DNA from: JBNGOQ01 sp050589645
GTDB taxonomy: Bacteria; Bacteroidota; Bacteroidia; Flavobacteriales; Flavobacteriaceae
Reading direction: 5' to 3'
Length of the DNA: 64,000 bases
Assembly (NCBI RefSeq): GCF_050589645.1
Contig: NZ_JBNGOQ010000001.1
Span: forward strand, 496,001-560,000
The notes beneath the pieces are model-generated. The model was not told where the DNA came from. It saw only the letters and a list, made by a program, of their open reading frames with translations, and did no database searches. The translations under genes and the position numbers were made by a program. Of this stretch, positions 50,458 through 59,945 are shown one piece after another (position 1 is the first letter of the stretch; each line of letters starts with the position of its first letter).

Positions 50458-51786
50458 TTATTTGGATAGAAAGGAAATAAGTTCCTCATACGCCTGGGGC
50501 TTGGCAATGATCCGTTTGTCCTTGTCCAGCACAAAGTATGTGGGTGTTCTTTCTATATGGTAACGCTTGGCAAGCTCACTTTCCCATTTGCCCAAAGAAA
50601 GTACGTGTTCAAAATTGGATAATTTGGCCGATTCCCGATCCCAACTCGCCCTGTCATCTTCCAAACCTATGGCTACGACCTTTACTGCTGTATTTTCCCT
50701 TAACCGTTCGTGTAATACAGGTAACTCTGCAAGACAGTGGGAACAGGTACTGCTCCAAAAGACCAATATATAGCAATCAGAATCCTCCAGGGTGCGCAGA
50801 TGTTTCTCCGCTGTTCCCGATTTCCAGCGTATTTCAGGGGCCACGGCTCCTAGGCGCAGCCTATTGTGCATGGCCACTTTCTCTACAATTTCGGTAGCTC
50901 CGTTAGCCATTGCCAAGGGCTTTAAATATTGGGTATATAAAAAGTCCGATGCGGCATTATTATTACTGGCCACCAGCTGGGTCCAAAGCGCATCGTACAA
51001 GCGCATTTTAAAGGTTGTATCTACCTCCTGCAGCAACTTGTGCACCACACGGATGTTCTTCTGCATTTCTCCTTCCCTTACTTCGGGTGTCATAGGTGTT
51101 AAGGGCAGTGCGGTCAACACATAGTTCACCACCTTGTCCCGCAAAAAATTGGAGGCCTGTAAAAAAGGATCATTGAAGTCCACCGCCTCAAAATACGCCT
51201 GTTTCTTGTTGGCCACATAGACCTGGGCCGTTTCATAGGTGGTGGGAATATAAGGTCTGCTCGCCTTGATGTAGCTCTGGCATATCAGCCCCTTGGATTT
51301 TTCTTCATACTTGTCCTGAACGCCCTTTAATTTAGCAGTCAGCCCCAAGAATTCGTTCTTGTCCGTTTTTTGGTTGGAGTAAAAGTCCACGATAGCTCTT
51401 TCTACTGTGTTTATGGAACGCCTATAACCATAGAAGAGCTGGTTTTCCCCGGATTCTTTAAATGAGACACCCGTTTGGGGGTTGAATTCCAAGGTTACGG
51501 ATTTCTCACCGTTGTAAATGACATCAAAATAGAATTGATCCTGTGGAAGGGCATACACGATACGGTAGAGACCGGTCTTGGCATTTTGGGGTAACTGCAA
51601 GTTGAACTTGCCTTCCTTTATGGCCGTATCGGCCACATAGGTCTCGGCATTGGGATCCAGCCGATAGGCGATAAGCCACGAGTAGTCCCCGGCCGGGGAA
51701 AAGCTGCCCGAAATGGTATGTTGTGCCTGTAGGCTACATACCATATAAAAAAAGAACAATGACCAGAGGTGCTGTTTGTATTTCAT
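50458..51786 (-). CDS. TlpA/ResA-like exported thiol-disulfide oxidoreductase
   Basis: 442 residues with a signal peptide (LWSLFFFYMVCSLQAQ). The N-terminal domain (about 22-110) is DUF4369-like (HTISGSFSPAGDYSWLIAYR, AIKEGKFNLQLPQNAKTGLY); the middle is helical; the C-terminal 140 residues are a thioredoxin fold with VFWSSTCSHCLAELPVLHER (CSHC active site) and the cis-Pro loop RTPTYFVLDKDKRI. Reduces periplasmic disulfides or heme-related substrates in related proteins. 37 bp after the mfd stop-side neighbour, so it may share the transcript with mfd. Confidence 0.9.
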   Translation of the reverse strand: MKYKQHLWSLFFFYMVCSLQAQHTISGSFSPAGDYSWLIAYRLDPNAETYVADTAIKEGKFNLQLPQNAKTGLYRIVYALPQDQFYFDVIYNGEKSVTLEFNPQTGVSFKESGENQLFYGYRRSINTVERAIVDFYSNQKTDKNEFLGLTAKLKGVQDKYEEKSKGLICQSYIKASRPYIPTTYETAQVYVANKKQAYFEAVDFNDPFLQASNFLRDKVVNYVLTALPLTPMTPEVREGEMQKNIRVVHKLLQEVDTTFKMRLYDALWTQLVASNNNAASDFLYTQYLKPLAMANGATEIVEKVAMHNRLRLGAVAPEIRWKSGTAEKHLRTLEDSDCYILVFWSSTCSHCLAELPVLHERLRENTAVKVVAIGLEDDRASWDRESAKLSNFEHVLSLGKWESELAKRYHIERTPTYFVLDKDKRIIAKPQAYEELISFLSK

Positions 51787-51823
51787 ACACTATTTACTAA
51801 CTCAAAAACTACTCCAAACGGGC

Positions 51824-54800
51824 CTAAAGAACGGCTTCCCTTTTATGGGCAAGGGGTGCCAGTACCTCCAAAGCTTTGGTAACCGACCGTACCTGTTCAA
51901 AAACAAGCAATAATCGCAGTCCGTTCCGCGTCTGTTTTTCCTTTATCTTACAACGGTCCGTATGGGCCTGAACAAAGTGCAATACCTTGGTAAAGGTATC
52001 ACTTTGATAAAAATCCGACTGCTGGTCCGAGATAAAATATCCGATAAGCTTTCCTTTTTTCATCACGATTTTTTCCAAACCGATGCCATTGGCGATCCAT
52101 TTGATGCGAACCGAATTCAAAAGATCAATGGCCGGCTCTGGCAACTCGCCAAAGCGATCTACCAATTGGGTTTCGAATTTTTGCAACCCTTCCTCGTCCT
52201 TTACCCCGTTCAGTTGGGTATACAAATTGAGACGCTCCGTGATATTGTTGATGTAGTCATCCGGGAAAAGCAATTCAAAATCGGAATCGATCTGTGTGTC
52301 CTTCACAAACGTCCTATCCGTACCCTCTATGGTGTCGTACAATTCCTTGAATTCATCTTCTTTGAGCTCCTCTATGGCTTCGGATAGAATTTTTTGATAG
52401 GCATCAAAGCCAATTTCATTGATAAATCCACTTTGTTCGCCGCCCAGCAGGTCACCGGCGCCACGGATTTCCAAGTCCTTCATCGCAATATTAAAACCGC
52501 TTCCCAATTCAGTGAACTGCTCCAAGGCCTGTATTCTTTTTCTGGCGTCCGTAGTCATCATGTCGTAAGGGGGGGTAATGAAATAACAGAAGGCCTTTTT
52601 ATTGCTCCGGCCCACGCGTCCGCGCATTTGATGCAGGTCGCTAAGACCAAAATTGTGGGCATTGTTGATAAAAATGGTATTGGCGTTGGTAACGTCCAGT
52701 CCACTTTCCACGATGGTAGTGGATACCAGTACATCAAATTCCCCGTTCATAAAGGCAAGCATTAAATGTTCCAGTTTTTTGCCTTCCATCTGTCCGTGGC
52801 CGATGCCTAATTTTGCGTCTGGGACCAAGCGCTGTATCATTCCGGCTACCTCCTTTATGTTTTCTATCCGGTTGTGGATAAAGAACACTTGTCCGCCCCG
52901 TTGAATTTCGTAAGTAATGGCATCCCTTATGGTTTCCTCGTTAAAACGGGTAACCTGACTTTCTATAGGATACCTATTGGGCGGCGGGGTGTTGATCACG
53001 GATAGGTCTCGCGCAGCCATAAGACTAAACTGTAAGGTACGGGGTATAGGAGTGGCCGTGAGGGTAAGCACATCCACATTCTCTTTGATCGCTTTAAGCT
53101 TGTCCTTGACCGAAACCCCAAACTTTTGCTCCTCATCCACAATTAATAGGCCCAGGTCCTTGAACTTTACATTTTTGTTCACCAACTGATGGGTGCCAAT
53201 AATGATATCTACCTTTCCGGCTGCCAGTCTTTCCAGGGTCTCCCTTTTTTCCTTGGCCGTTCTGAACCGATTGATATAATCCACGGTCACCGGCATTTCC
53301 CGTAAGCGCTCCGAAAAGGTCCTTTGGTGCTGAAAGGCCAGGATGGTGGTAGGTACCAGAATGGCCACCTGTTTGCCATTGTCCACGGCCTTGAAGGCCG
53401 CCCGGATGGCCACTTCTGTCTTTCCAAAGCCCACATCCCCGCAGATTAGCCGATCCATGGGTCGTTTGCTCTCCATATCCTTCTTGATGTCTTCCGTGGC
53501 TTTGGTCTGATCGGGGGTATCCTCATAGATGAAGGAGGCTTCCAATTCGTGTTGCAGGTAGCTGTCGGGATCGTAGGCGAAGCCTTGTTCCATTCTGCGC
53601 TTGGCGTAGACCTTGATGAGGTCGAAGGCTATTTTTTTGACCCTTGCCTTGGTCTTTTGCTTTAATTTTTTCCAAGCACCGGACCCTAGCTTATAGATTT
53701 TGGGTACCGCCCCATCCTTGCCGTTAAACTTGGAAATCTTATGTAGGGAATGGATGCTCACGTAAAGAATATCGCGTTCCCCGTACATGAGCTTGATCGC
53801 CTCTTGCTGTTTGCCCTCCACATCTATTTTTTGAAGGCCACCAAACTTGCCGATACCGTGATCGATATGGGTAACGTAATCCCCAATTTCCAACTTGTTG
53901 AGTTCCTTAAGGGTAATGGCCTGTTTTTTAGCATAGCCGTTCTTGAGATGAAACTTGTGGTAGCGCTCAAAAATCTGGTGGTCCGTATAACAAACTATTT
54001 GTAGGTCATCGGCAATAAACCCTTGGTAGAGTGGAAAAACTACGGTTTGGTAATGCACCTCCGCTTCTACCTCGTCGAAAATATCGTGGAACCGTTTGGC
54101 CTGTTGTTCGGAGGCACAAAAGAGGTAATTGGTATACCCGCGCTTATGGTTCTGATCCAGGTCTTGGATCAGGAGGTCAAATTTCTTGTTAAAGGAGGGC
54201 TGGGGGCGGGTACTAAAGCTGATGTCGGTACCGCGTTGGCCCTGGGTTACCTGCATAAAATCGGGCAGCTGCTTTTTAAGCAGGCCAGAACTCGTAAACA
54301 GCTCTTCCGGCGCGGCGTGTTTTATGTCTGGTGAGAGTTGGGCAAAGGTATTCTTGGCCTTCTCGAAAAAAGCATCGATTCTTCCAAAGAGCATGTCCCT
54401 GTTTTTGATAAATACCACGGTCTTGGGCGAAATGTATCGCAGAAAACTCTCCCGGTTCTCGTTCAAAAATTTGTTTTCTACGTTTGGAATAATGGTAATT
54501 TTCTTGACCGTTTCCGTAGATAGTTGCGTCTCTACATCAAAGGTACGTATGCTATCTACCTCGTCCCCGAAAAATTCTATCCTGTACGGTTCATCATGGG
54601 AGAAGGAGAAGACATCCACGATACCTCCCCGTACAGAAAATTCCCCGGGTTCGGTAACAAAATCCACGCGCTTAAATTGATATTCGAACAAGACCTCGTT
54701 CAAAAAATCGAGACTTAGGCTATCGCCCAACTTTATCTTTAGGGTATTCTTGTTAAGTTCCTTTCTGGTGACCACTTTTTCGAAAAGGGCGTCGGGATAG

Positions 54801-55168
54801 GTGACGATAAGCGCTGGTTTTTTCTTGGAATTGATCCGGTTCAGCACTTCGGCCCGCAGTAGCACATTGGCATTGTCCGTTTCCTCTATCTGATAGGGCC
54901 TACGGTAACTTCCGGGGTAGAAAAGGACCTGTTTTTCCTCGACAAGCTGCTCCAGGTCATTAAGGTGGTAAGCCGCTTCTTCCTTGTCGTTCAAGATTAA
55001 CAGGAACGGCCGTTCACCACTTTTAAACATCTCTGCTAGGACAAAGGAAAGTGCGGAGCCCGTAAGGCCATTTATTTCGATGTTATCTTGCGACTCGGCA
55101 ATAGCATTCCGCAGTTTCTGCACTGGCAGAGACCGTGAGAACAGTTGTGGGATCTGAGAATGCGTCAA
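51824..55168 (-). CDS. mfd: Transcription-repair coupling factor Mfd, TTG start
   Basis: 1114 residues, normal for the family. The start appears to be TTG at 55168 (an in-frame TAA lies just upstream and the next ATG is well inside the conserved region). UvrB-like N-terminal module (VLFYPGSYRRPYQIEETDNA, FSVRGGIVDVFSFSHDEPYR), RNAP-interaction domain (LEIGDYVTHIDHGIGKFGGL), RecG-like translocase with Walker A CGDVGFGKTEVAIRAAF, DEEQ box (LLIVDEEQKFGV), TATPIPRTL and the TRG motif region, then the D7 domain (SDFELLFPDDYINNITERLN). Releases RNA polymerase stalled at lesions and recruits UvrA. Confidence 0.97.
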   Translation of the reverse strand: MTHSQIPQLFSRSLPVQKLRNAIAESQDNIEINGLTGSALSFVLAEMFKSGERPFLLILNDKEEAAYHLNDLEQLVEEKQVLFYPGSYRRPYQIEETDNANVLLRAEVLNRINSKKKPALIVTYPDALFEKVVTRKELNKNTLKIKLGDSLSLDFLNEVLFEYQFKRVDFVTEPGEFSVRGGIVDVFSFSHDEPYRIEFFGDEVDSIRTFDVETQLSTETVKKITIIPNVENKFLNENRESFLRYISPKTVVFIKNRDMLFGRIDAFFEKAKNTFAQLSPDIKHAAPEELFTSSGLLKKQLPDFMQVTQGQRGTDISFSTRPQPSFNKKFDLLIQDLDQNHKRGYTNYLFCASEQQAKRFHDIFDEVEAEVHYQTVVFPLYQGFIADDLQIVCYTDHQIFERYHKFHLKNGYAKKQAITLKELNKLEIGDYVTHIDHGIGKFGGLQKIDVEGKQQEAIKLMYGERDILYVSIHSLHKISKFNGKDGAVPKIYKLGSGAWKKLKQKTKARVKKIAFDLIKVYAKRRMEQGFAYDPDSYLQHELEASFIYEDTPDQTKATEDIKKDMESKRPMDRLICGDVGFGKTEVAIRAAFKAVDNGKQVAILVPTTILAFQHQRTFSERLREMPVTVDYINRFRTAKEKRETLERLAAGKVDIIIGTHQLVNKNVKFKDLGLLIVDEEQKFGVSVKDKLKAIKENVDVLTLTATPIPRTLQFSLMAARDLSVINTPPPNRYPIESQVTRFNEETIRDAITYEIQRGGQVFFIHNRIENIKEVAGMIQRLVPDAKLGIGHGQMEGKKLEHLMLAFMNGEFDVLVSTTIVESGLDVTNANTIFINNAHNFGLSDLHQMRGRVGRSNKKAFCYFITPPYDMMTTDARKRIQALEQFTELGSGFNIAMKDLEIRGAGDLLGGEQSGFINEIGFDAYQKILSEAIEELKEDEFKELYDTIEGTDRTFVKDTQIDSDFELLFPDDYINNITERLNLYTQLNGVKDEEGLQKFETQLVDRFGELPEPAIDLLNSVRIKWIANGIGLEKIVMKKGKLIGYFISDQQSDFYQSDTFTKVLHFVQAHTDRCKIKEKQTRNGLRLLLVFEQVRSVTKALEVLAPLAHKREAVL

Positions 55169-55239
55169 CCGTTAAAATTTGTGCAAATATAGGCACTCTA
55201 TCCTTCTTATGAAAAGCAAAACGGCCACGTAGCCTAAGT

Positions 55240-56382
55240 TTAAAAACAGGATAACAGTTTCTTAAGATCCGCTTCGGTATTATAGACATTACAGGACACC
55301 CGAATAGCGTTCCCCCGGTAGGAGACATAGATTTTTTGATCCACTAAGCCTTGCTTTATCGTTTCCAGGGACATGGCTTTGGGGAGATAAATTCCGAACA
55401 GATGTTTGGCCCTAAAGGCATCATTCTCCACGAAACAGTCCTTGCTGCGTAGGGCTTCCACGGTGTCCATGGAGATGGTCCCGCAGTAGTTCTGGATGTT
55501 TTTGGGTTGCCATTCCAACAATTGTTCCAACGCCTTGATAAGCATGGGCACCAAAATGAAACTGCTGGCCTCTCCCATGGAATATCTGCCCGCTTTTGGT
55601 AAAAATTCATCCTCGTATTGGGTAAGGGCCGAGAAATTTTCACTGTGCAAGCGGTTCATCCAACTGTGTTCAATAGGGTCGCCATGGTTAAAGACATCAC
55701 CGTAGTAAGCGACCCCCAGGGAGTATCCGCCCAACAACCACTTGTATCCTGCACAGATCAGGGCATCGGGCTGCAGTTCGGCAACGGAAAAAGGCAGGGC
55801 GCCCACACTTTGGGTACCATCTATGATCAATAGGGAACCTACCTCCCTGGTTTTCTCCCGTACCGCTTTCAAATTAAAAAGTGTACCGTCTGCCCAGTGC
55901 ACATGGGGCATGGCCACCACCGCCGTTTTACTGGTTATGGCTTTTAAGATATTTTTGTTCCATTGTTCGCCCCTAGCCGTAAAATCCTGGGGGGGAGCCA
56001 CAATCTTCAGGGAAGCGCCCTTTTTCTTGGCGAGTTGTTTCCAGACGTACACATTGCTGGGAAACTGCTCATCCACCAATACGATTTCCTCGCCCTGGGC
56101 AAGGGTCACATTGTTGGCTACATTGGCGATGCCATAGGAAACCGACGGGATAAGGGCCACATTGCGGTAGTCCGATATTTGGACGAGTTCGGCAAAACGT
56201 TTTTTAAGCACTGTTTGCTCCGAAAAGAAATCCTCGGACGTGATGGCGTAGGGATGATTTTTCCGCCTTAGGTTTTCAATTCCGATGGCCTCGGAGGCTT
56301 TGAGTTGGGGTGCCATGTACGCTCCATTTAAATAGGTGATTTCCTCTGGCAGGGAGAACAGTTGTTTTTGATCGGTGAGCAT
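55240..56382 (-). CDS. Class V aminotransferase-fold PLP enzyme
   Basis: 380 residues. PLP-binding pattern: PSVSYGIANVANNVTLAQGE, VAMPHVHWADGTLFNLKAV, LLIIDGTQSVGALPFSV with the Asp that contacts the pyridine N, and CAGYKWLLGGYSLG with the Schiff-base Lys. The group includes isopenicillin-N epimerase-like and cysteine desulfurase-like enzymes; no catalytic Cys of desulfurases is evident. Starts 10 bp after pdeM, so it is in the repair operon by position, perhaps only by chance. Confidence 0.9.
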   Translation of the reverse strand: MLTDQKQLFSLPEEITYLNGAYMAPQLKASEAIGIENLRRKNHPYAITSEDFFSEQTVLKKRFAELVQISDYRNVALIPSVSYGIANVANNVTLAQGEEIVLVDEQFPSNVYVWKQLAKKKGASLKIVAPPQDFTARGEQWNKNILKAITSKTAVVAMPHVHWADGTLFNLKAVREKTREVGSLLIIDGTQSVGALPFSVAELQPDALICAGYKWLLGGYSLGVAYYGDVFNHGDPIEHSWMNRLHSENFSALTQYEDEFLPKAGRYSMGEASSFILVPMLIKALEQLLEWQPKNIQNYCGTISMDTVEALRSKDCFVENDAFRAKHLFGIYLPKAMSLETIKQGLVDQKIYVSYRGNAIRVSCNVYNTEADLKKLLSCF

Positions 56383-56392
56383 GTTTTTGGCA

Positions 56393-57034
56393 TTAATTGG
56401 CCACTAAAATAACCTCATTTTCCGTAATGGCGTACACGGTATCCCTTTTATTGGGTTTTAGCACGTGATTTCCGGTGAATTCGCCAAAGGCGGGAAGAAT
56501 AAGCTGTTGCGGACTTCGAAAAAAGCATGGAAGTTTTACGGATTGTCGACCGCTTCCCCGAAGGCGCACCGCAGGATGGATATGGCCCGAAATGTTGAAA
56601 AGATCCCCTCCGTCCTGGGGATGATGTGTCAACAGAAACCCGTTCAATATCAGTTGGTCCACTACTTCAATGCCCATTTCCTCATATTTCAATGGGGAAA
56701 TGATATCGTGGTTACCGCTTACCAGGATAATCTTCCCCCGTACCTGGGCCGTCCACTCCTGGAACAATTTCCATTCACTGTTCATGGCAGAATGGAACAG
56801 GTCGCCCATAAAACAAATAGTCTTGGGGTTAAAAAAAGCGACCGCAGCATCCAGGGCCGTATAGTTTTTAAGCAATGCCACTTGGGGTACGGCTGCCCCA
56901 TACTTTCGAAAATGGGAAATTTTACCCAGATGCACATCACTGATGAGCAACAAGGATTGTTGCTCCCAGAACAAGACACCCATAGGGTGCAGGACAAAAG
57001 ATTGATCCTGTATTTGAATGTTTTGGGTACACAT
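56393..57034 (-). CDS. pdeM: Ligase-associated DNA damage response phosphoesterase PdeM
   Basis: 213 residues. Metallophosphoesterase motifs in order: LLISDVHLGKISHFRK, ICFMGDLFHSAMNSEW, ILVSGNHDII, LLTHHPQDGG and NISGHIHPAVRL. The length and the context (helicase, ligase and exonuclease genes upstream on the same strand) identify it as PdeM, the endonuclease member of the ligase-associated DNA damage response set. Two-metal DNA phosphodiester cleavage is the proposed role. Confidence 0.94.
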   Translation of the reverse strand: MCTQNIQIQDQSFVLHPMGVLFWEQQSLLLISDVHLGKISHFRKYGAAVPQVALLKNYTALDAAVAFFNPKTICFMGDLFHSAMNSEWKLFQEWTAQVRGKIILVSGNHDIISPLKYEEMGIEVVDQLILNGFLLTHHPQDGGDLFNISGHIHPAVRLRGSGRQSVKLPCFFRSPQQLILPAFGEFTGNHVLKPNKRDTVYAITENEVILVAN

Positions 57035-57102
57035 ACCCTCAAAAGTACTAAAAGTTGTTCCCTAAACAAGAGGGAAGGAAGCCGCATTGCAAGCAGTAAA
57101 AT

Positions 57103-59568
57103 TTATTTCCGCATCAATTTGGCCGACATCCGTTTTATGCGATCTGCCAGTTTTTCGCTGGAGAGTTTTTCGCGTAGCCGGTCAGTAATGATGGGAAAGG
57201 AGAAGGGGGTAGGATTATTACAGGCCTTCCAAAGGATTTCCTGACGCGCGATTCGCTCCAGGGCCAACCGCAGACGTCCCTCCTCCAATTGATGTTCAAA
57301 GGTTTCTGTAAATGCTTGTTGAAAGAGGAGGTTATCGGATTCGTATTCCCGAAAGACATCAAAGAGCAATTGCGAACTGCTCTGTAAGTGTTTCATTTTG
57401 ATGCCTTTGTCGGGATAGCCCGTAAAGACCAGGCCGCTAATGACGGCGATGTCGCGAAACTTCCTACGGGCCATTTCCGTGGAGTTCAGGCTTTTTTGAA
57501 GGTCTTCCAAAAGGTAGGCGGTGCTGAACAGATCATTGTCCAAAACCTGCTGCATATCTACCTCCTGATCGGACAGTAGTTCAAAACCATAATCGTTAAA
57601 GGCCAGGGAGAAGGTCACTGGCAAAAGCAAGCTAATTCTATAGGCAAGTAGGCTGCCCATGGCCTCATGAACAAAGCGGCCCTCAAAGGGATAAAAAATA
57701 TGGTGGTATCCGTCCCGGGTCTTAAAGGTCTCTATGAGAAATTCATCAGGTTTGGGCACTGCACTTTCCAGGCCTTGCTGCTCAAAAAGGGGATGTAGCG
57801 CCTTTATTTCTGACGACTGCTGGGCGGGGTCCTTATAGACCGAGTACAGCTCGTTTCTCAACAAGCGGGACATCTGGGCCGAGAGGGTCAAACGTCCGCC
57901 CATCCAGCTGGGCACTTTCCGCGTCTTTTTTGTGGAATTGCGAACATGGACCTGCATGTCCCTGATTCTAATAAATTCCAGGTTCCTGCCGGCAAAGGTA
58001 AATACGTCCCCAGGGGTCAACTTGGAGATGAAGGACTCTTCGATGGTACCGATATAACCACCACGCTGATATCTTACGGACAGGTTGGCATCGCCCACGA
58101 TAGTGCCGATCTGGAAACGGTGGCGCATGGCGATGCCCCGGTGGTGTACCACAAACCTGCCGTCTGACTCTACCTCTACCTTTTTGTATTCATCATAACT
58201 TTGGAGGCTCTGACTGCCCAATACGATAAAGTTTAACAACCAAGTCCATTGTGCCTTGGAAAGGGCCTGAAAACAGAAGGTATCTGTTACTTCCTTAAAG
58301 ATTTGATCGGGATAGAAACCGTCCGAGATGGCCAGCGTAACCAGATATTGTATCAAGACGTCAAAACTGTTGAGGTAGGGAATTCTGTCCTCTACGGCCT
58401 TGAGCTTCACGGCCTGCTGCAGGGCAGAGGCCTCTACCAACTCTATGGCATGGGTGGGCAAAAAATAAATGACACTTTCTTTTCCGGGACGATGTCCACT
58501 GCGACCCGCCCTTTGCAGAAAGCGTGCCACTCCTTTGGGTCCCCCGATCTGCACCACGGTCTCCACAGGGGCAAAGTCTACCCCCAGATCCAAGCTAGAG
58601 GTGCAGACCACCGCTTTAAGATTTTCGCGTCGTATGGCCTGTTCCACCCAGATGCGGGTTTCCTTGTTGATGCTCCCATGGTGCATGGCAATTTCCCCTG
58701 CGTATTCGGGGTGTTTTTCCAGTATTTTCTGGAACCAGATTTCACATTGGCTCCGGGTATTGGTAAACAGCAGGGTGGTCTTGCTTTTGTTGATGATAGG
58801 AATAACGTCTTCCAATAGGCGGATGCCGAGATGGCCTCGCCAAGGAAAGGTTTCCATTTCCTTGGGAATGATACTTTTTACCTTGATCTTCTTGTTGAGA
58901 TTGGCCTTGATCAGCACCGAATTTTGAAGTGCCTTGCTTGTAGGGCCCAGAAGCACTTCCCTGGCTTGGTCCAGATTACCGATGGTAGCGGAGATGCCCC
59001 AAATCCTTAAATCCTTTGCGATGGTTTTAAGGCGTGAAAGGCCCAGCTCCATCTGTACGCCGCGTTTGGTACCCAAAAGTTCGTGCCACTCGTCAACGAC
59101 GATGGCTGAACAGTTTTTAAAGGTTTTGTCGTACCCTTTTGAGGAGAGCAGCAGTTGCAGGCTTTCCGGGGTGGTGATGAGCAGGTCTGGCATGTTTTTT
59201 TTCTGCTGGGCCCGTTCTTTGGTGGAAGTGTCCCCGCTACGGATGCCTACCGTCAATCCTGTTCCCAAATCTTCGTTCACGCGTTCGGCAGATTGTTTTA
59301 TTTCGTGCGAAAGTGCGCGTAAGGGCGTAATCCAAACGGCCTTTAACCCTTTTTTATGCGTGGTTTTGTACTTGGGGTTTTGTTTCAGATAGTTCAACAT
59401 TATGGGAAACCAGAGCGCATAGGTCTTGCCGCTTCCCGTTGGGGCATTCAGCAGGCCGTTCTTGCCCTGTAAAAAAGCCTTCCAGCTTTGTTTTTGGAAA
59501 GCAAAGGGCTTCCAGTCCTGTGCATGAAACCAGTTTTTTGCCAATTGGTATAGTTGGTCGTTGTTCAT
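57103..59568 (-). CDS. Ligase-associated DNA damage response DEXH-box helicase (Lhr-like)
   Basis: 821 residues. SF2 helicase with motif I LLNAPTGSGKTYALWFPIM, motif Ia VWITPLRALSHEIKQ, motif II VVDEWHELLGTKRG (DEWH), motif III WGISATIGNLDQA, TTLLFTNTRSQCEIWFQKI, and motif VI QRAGRSGHRPGKES. After the core are a winged helix and the Lhr-type C-terminal domain (VTFSLAFNDYGFELLSDQEV). It should unwind DNA for the ligase, exonuclease and PdeM. The stop of the second GIY-YIG gene is 47 bp upstream, with a short GAGCGAAG repeat in the gap. Confidence 0.95.
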   Translation of the reverse strand: MNNDQLYQLAKNWFHAQDWKPFAFQKQSWKAFLQGKNGLLNAPTGSGKTYALWFPIMLNYLKQNPKYKTTHKKGLKAVWITPLRALSHEIKQSAERVNEDLGTGLTVGIRSGDTSTKERAQQKKNMPDLLITTPESLQLLLSSKGYDKTFKNCSAIVVDEWHELLGTKRGVQMELGLSRLKTIAKDLRIWGISATIGNLDQAREVLLGPTSKALQNSVLIKANLNKKIKVKSIIPKEMETFPWRGHLGIRLLEDVIPIINKSKTTLLFTNTRSQCEIWFQKILEKHPEYAGEIAMHHGSINKETRIWVEQAIRRENLKAVVCTSSLDLGVDFAPVETVVQIGGPKGVARFLQRAGRSGHRPGKESVIYFLPTHAIELVEASALQQAVKLKAVEDRIPYLNSFDVLIQYLVTLAISDGFYPDQIFKEVTDTFCFQALSKAQWTWLLNFIVLGSQSLQSYDEYKKVEVESDGRFVVHHRGIAMRHRFQIGTIVGDANLSVRYQRGGYIGTIEESFISKLTPGDVFTFAGRNLEFIRIRDMQVHVRNSTKKTRKVPSWMGGRLTLSAQMSRLLRNELYSVYKDPAQQSSEIKALHPLFEQQGLESAVPKPDEFLIETFKTRDGYHHIFYPFEGRFVHEAMGSLLAYRISLLLPVTFSLAFNDYGFELLSDQEVDMQQVLDNDLFSTAYLLEDLQKSLNSTEMARRKFRDIAVISGLVFTGYPDKGIKMKHLQSSSQLLFDVFREYESDNLLFQQAFTETFEHQLEEGRLRLALERIARQEILWKACNNPTPFSFPIITDRLREKLSSEKLADRIKRMSAKLMRK

Positions 59569-59575
59569 AATTTGC

Positions 59576-59588
59576 GAGCGAAGCGAAG
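59576..59588 (+). repeat. GAGCGAAG repeat, left of GIY-YIG copy 2
   Basis: GAGCGAAGCGAAG lies between the helicase start and the GIY-YIG stop. It is an inverted copy (12 of 13 positions) of the core at 59969-59981 on the other side of the GIY-YIG gene. Confidence 0.65.
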
Positions 59589-59615
59589 CAAACTGCCATA
59601 ATGCTTTTCGGCTTC

Positions 59616-59945
59616 CTAGGGAATTTTTCTTTTTTTTCTTAAGTTAAAATTTTTATCTATCCAATTAATCGATAGGTCTGACCACTCCGGATTCATGGAA
59701 TTGATCAGGTCTTCTTTTTTCTTTCTATTTCCCGCTTTTAGCTGTTTCTCACGAATAAATGCATCCTTTATTCTATCGTATTCCTCAAAATAGACCAATA
59801 CATCACAATTATAGCGTGCGGTAAAGGAATTTTTATGGATTTTGTTTTTGTGTTCATTGATGCGCTTTTGAATATCGTTCGTAGCACCCACATACAATAC
59901 GGTTTTATTTTTGTTGGCCAGGATGTAGGTATATCCTTTTTTCAT
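59616..59945 (-). CDS. Small GIY-YIG nuclease-fold protein (copy 2), inserted in the repair operon
   Basis: 109 residues from the ATG at 59945, which overlaps the ligase stop (ATGA). GIY-YIG motif GYTYILANKNKTVLYVGAT, then NDIQKRINEHKNKIHKNSF, CDVLVYFEEYDRIKDAFIRE with the catalytic Glu, and the basic end NLRKKRKIP. It is only distantly like copy 1 (about the level expected inside the superfamily). In typical ligase-associated operons, ligase is followed directly by helicase, so this gene is an insertion. It is flanked by inverted GAGCGAAG-type repeats, as is copy 1. Confidence 0.92.
   Translation of the reverse strand: MKKGYTYILANKNKTVLYVGATNDIQKRINEHKNKIHKNSFTARYNCDVLVYFEEYDRIKDAFIREKQLKAGNRKKKEDLINSMNPEWSDLSINWIDKNFNLRKKRKIP

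Noticed and set aside
56465..57244. 259-codon plus-strand frame over pdeM and the helicase end
   Set aside because: Opposes two well-supported genes and has no recognisable domain.
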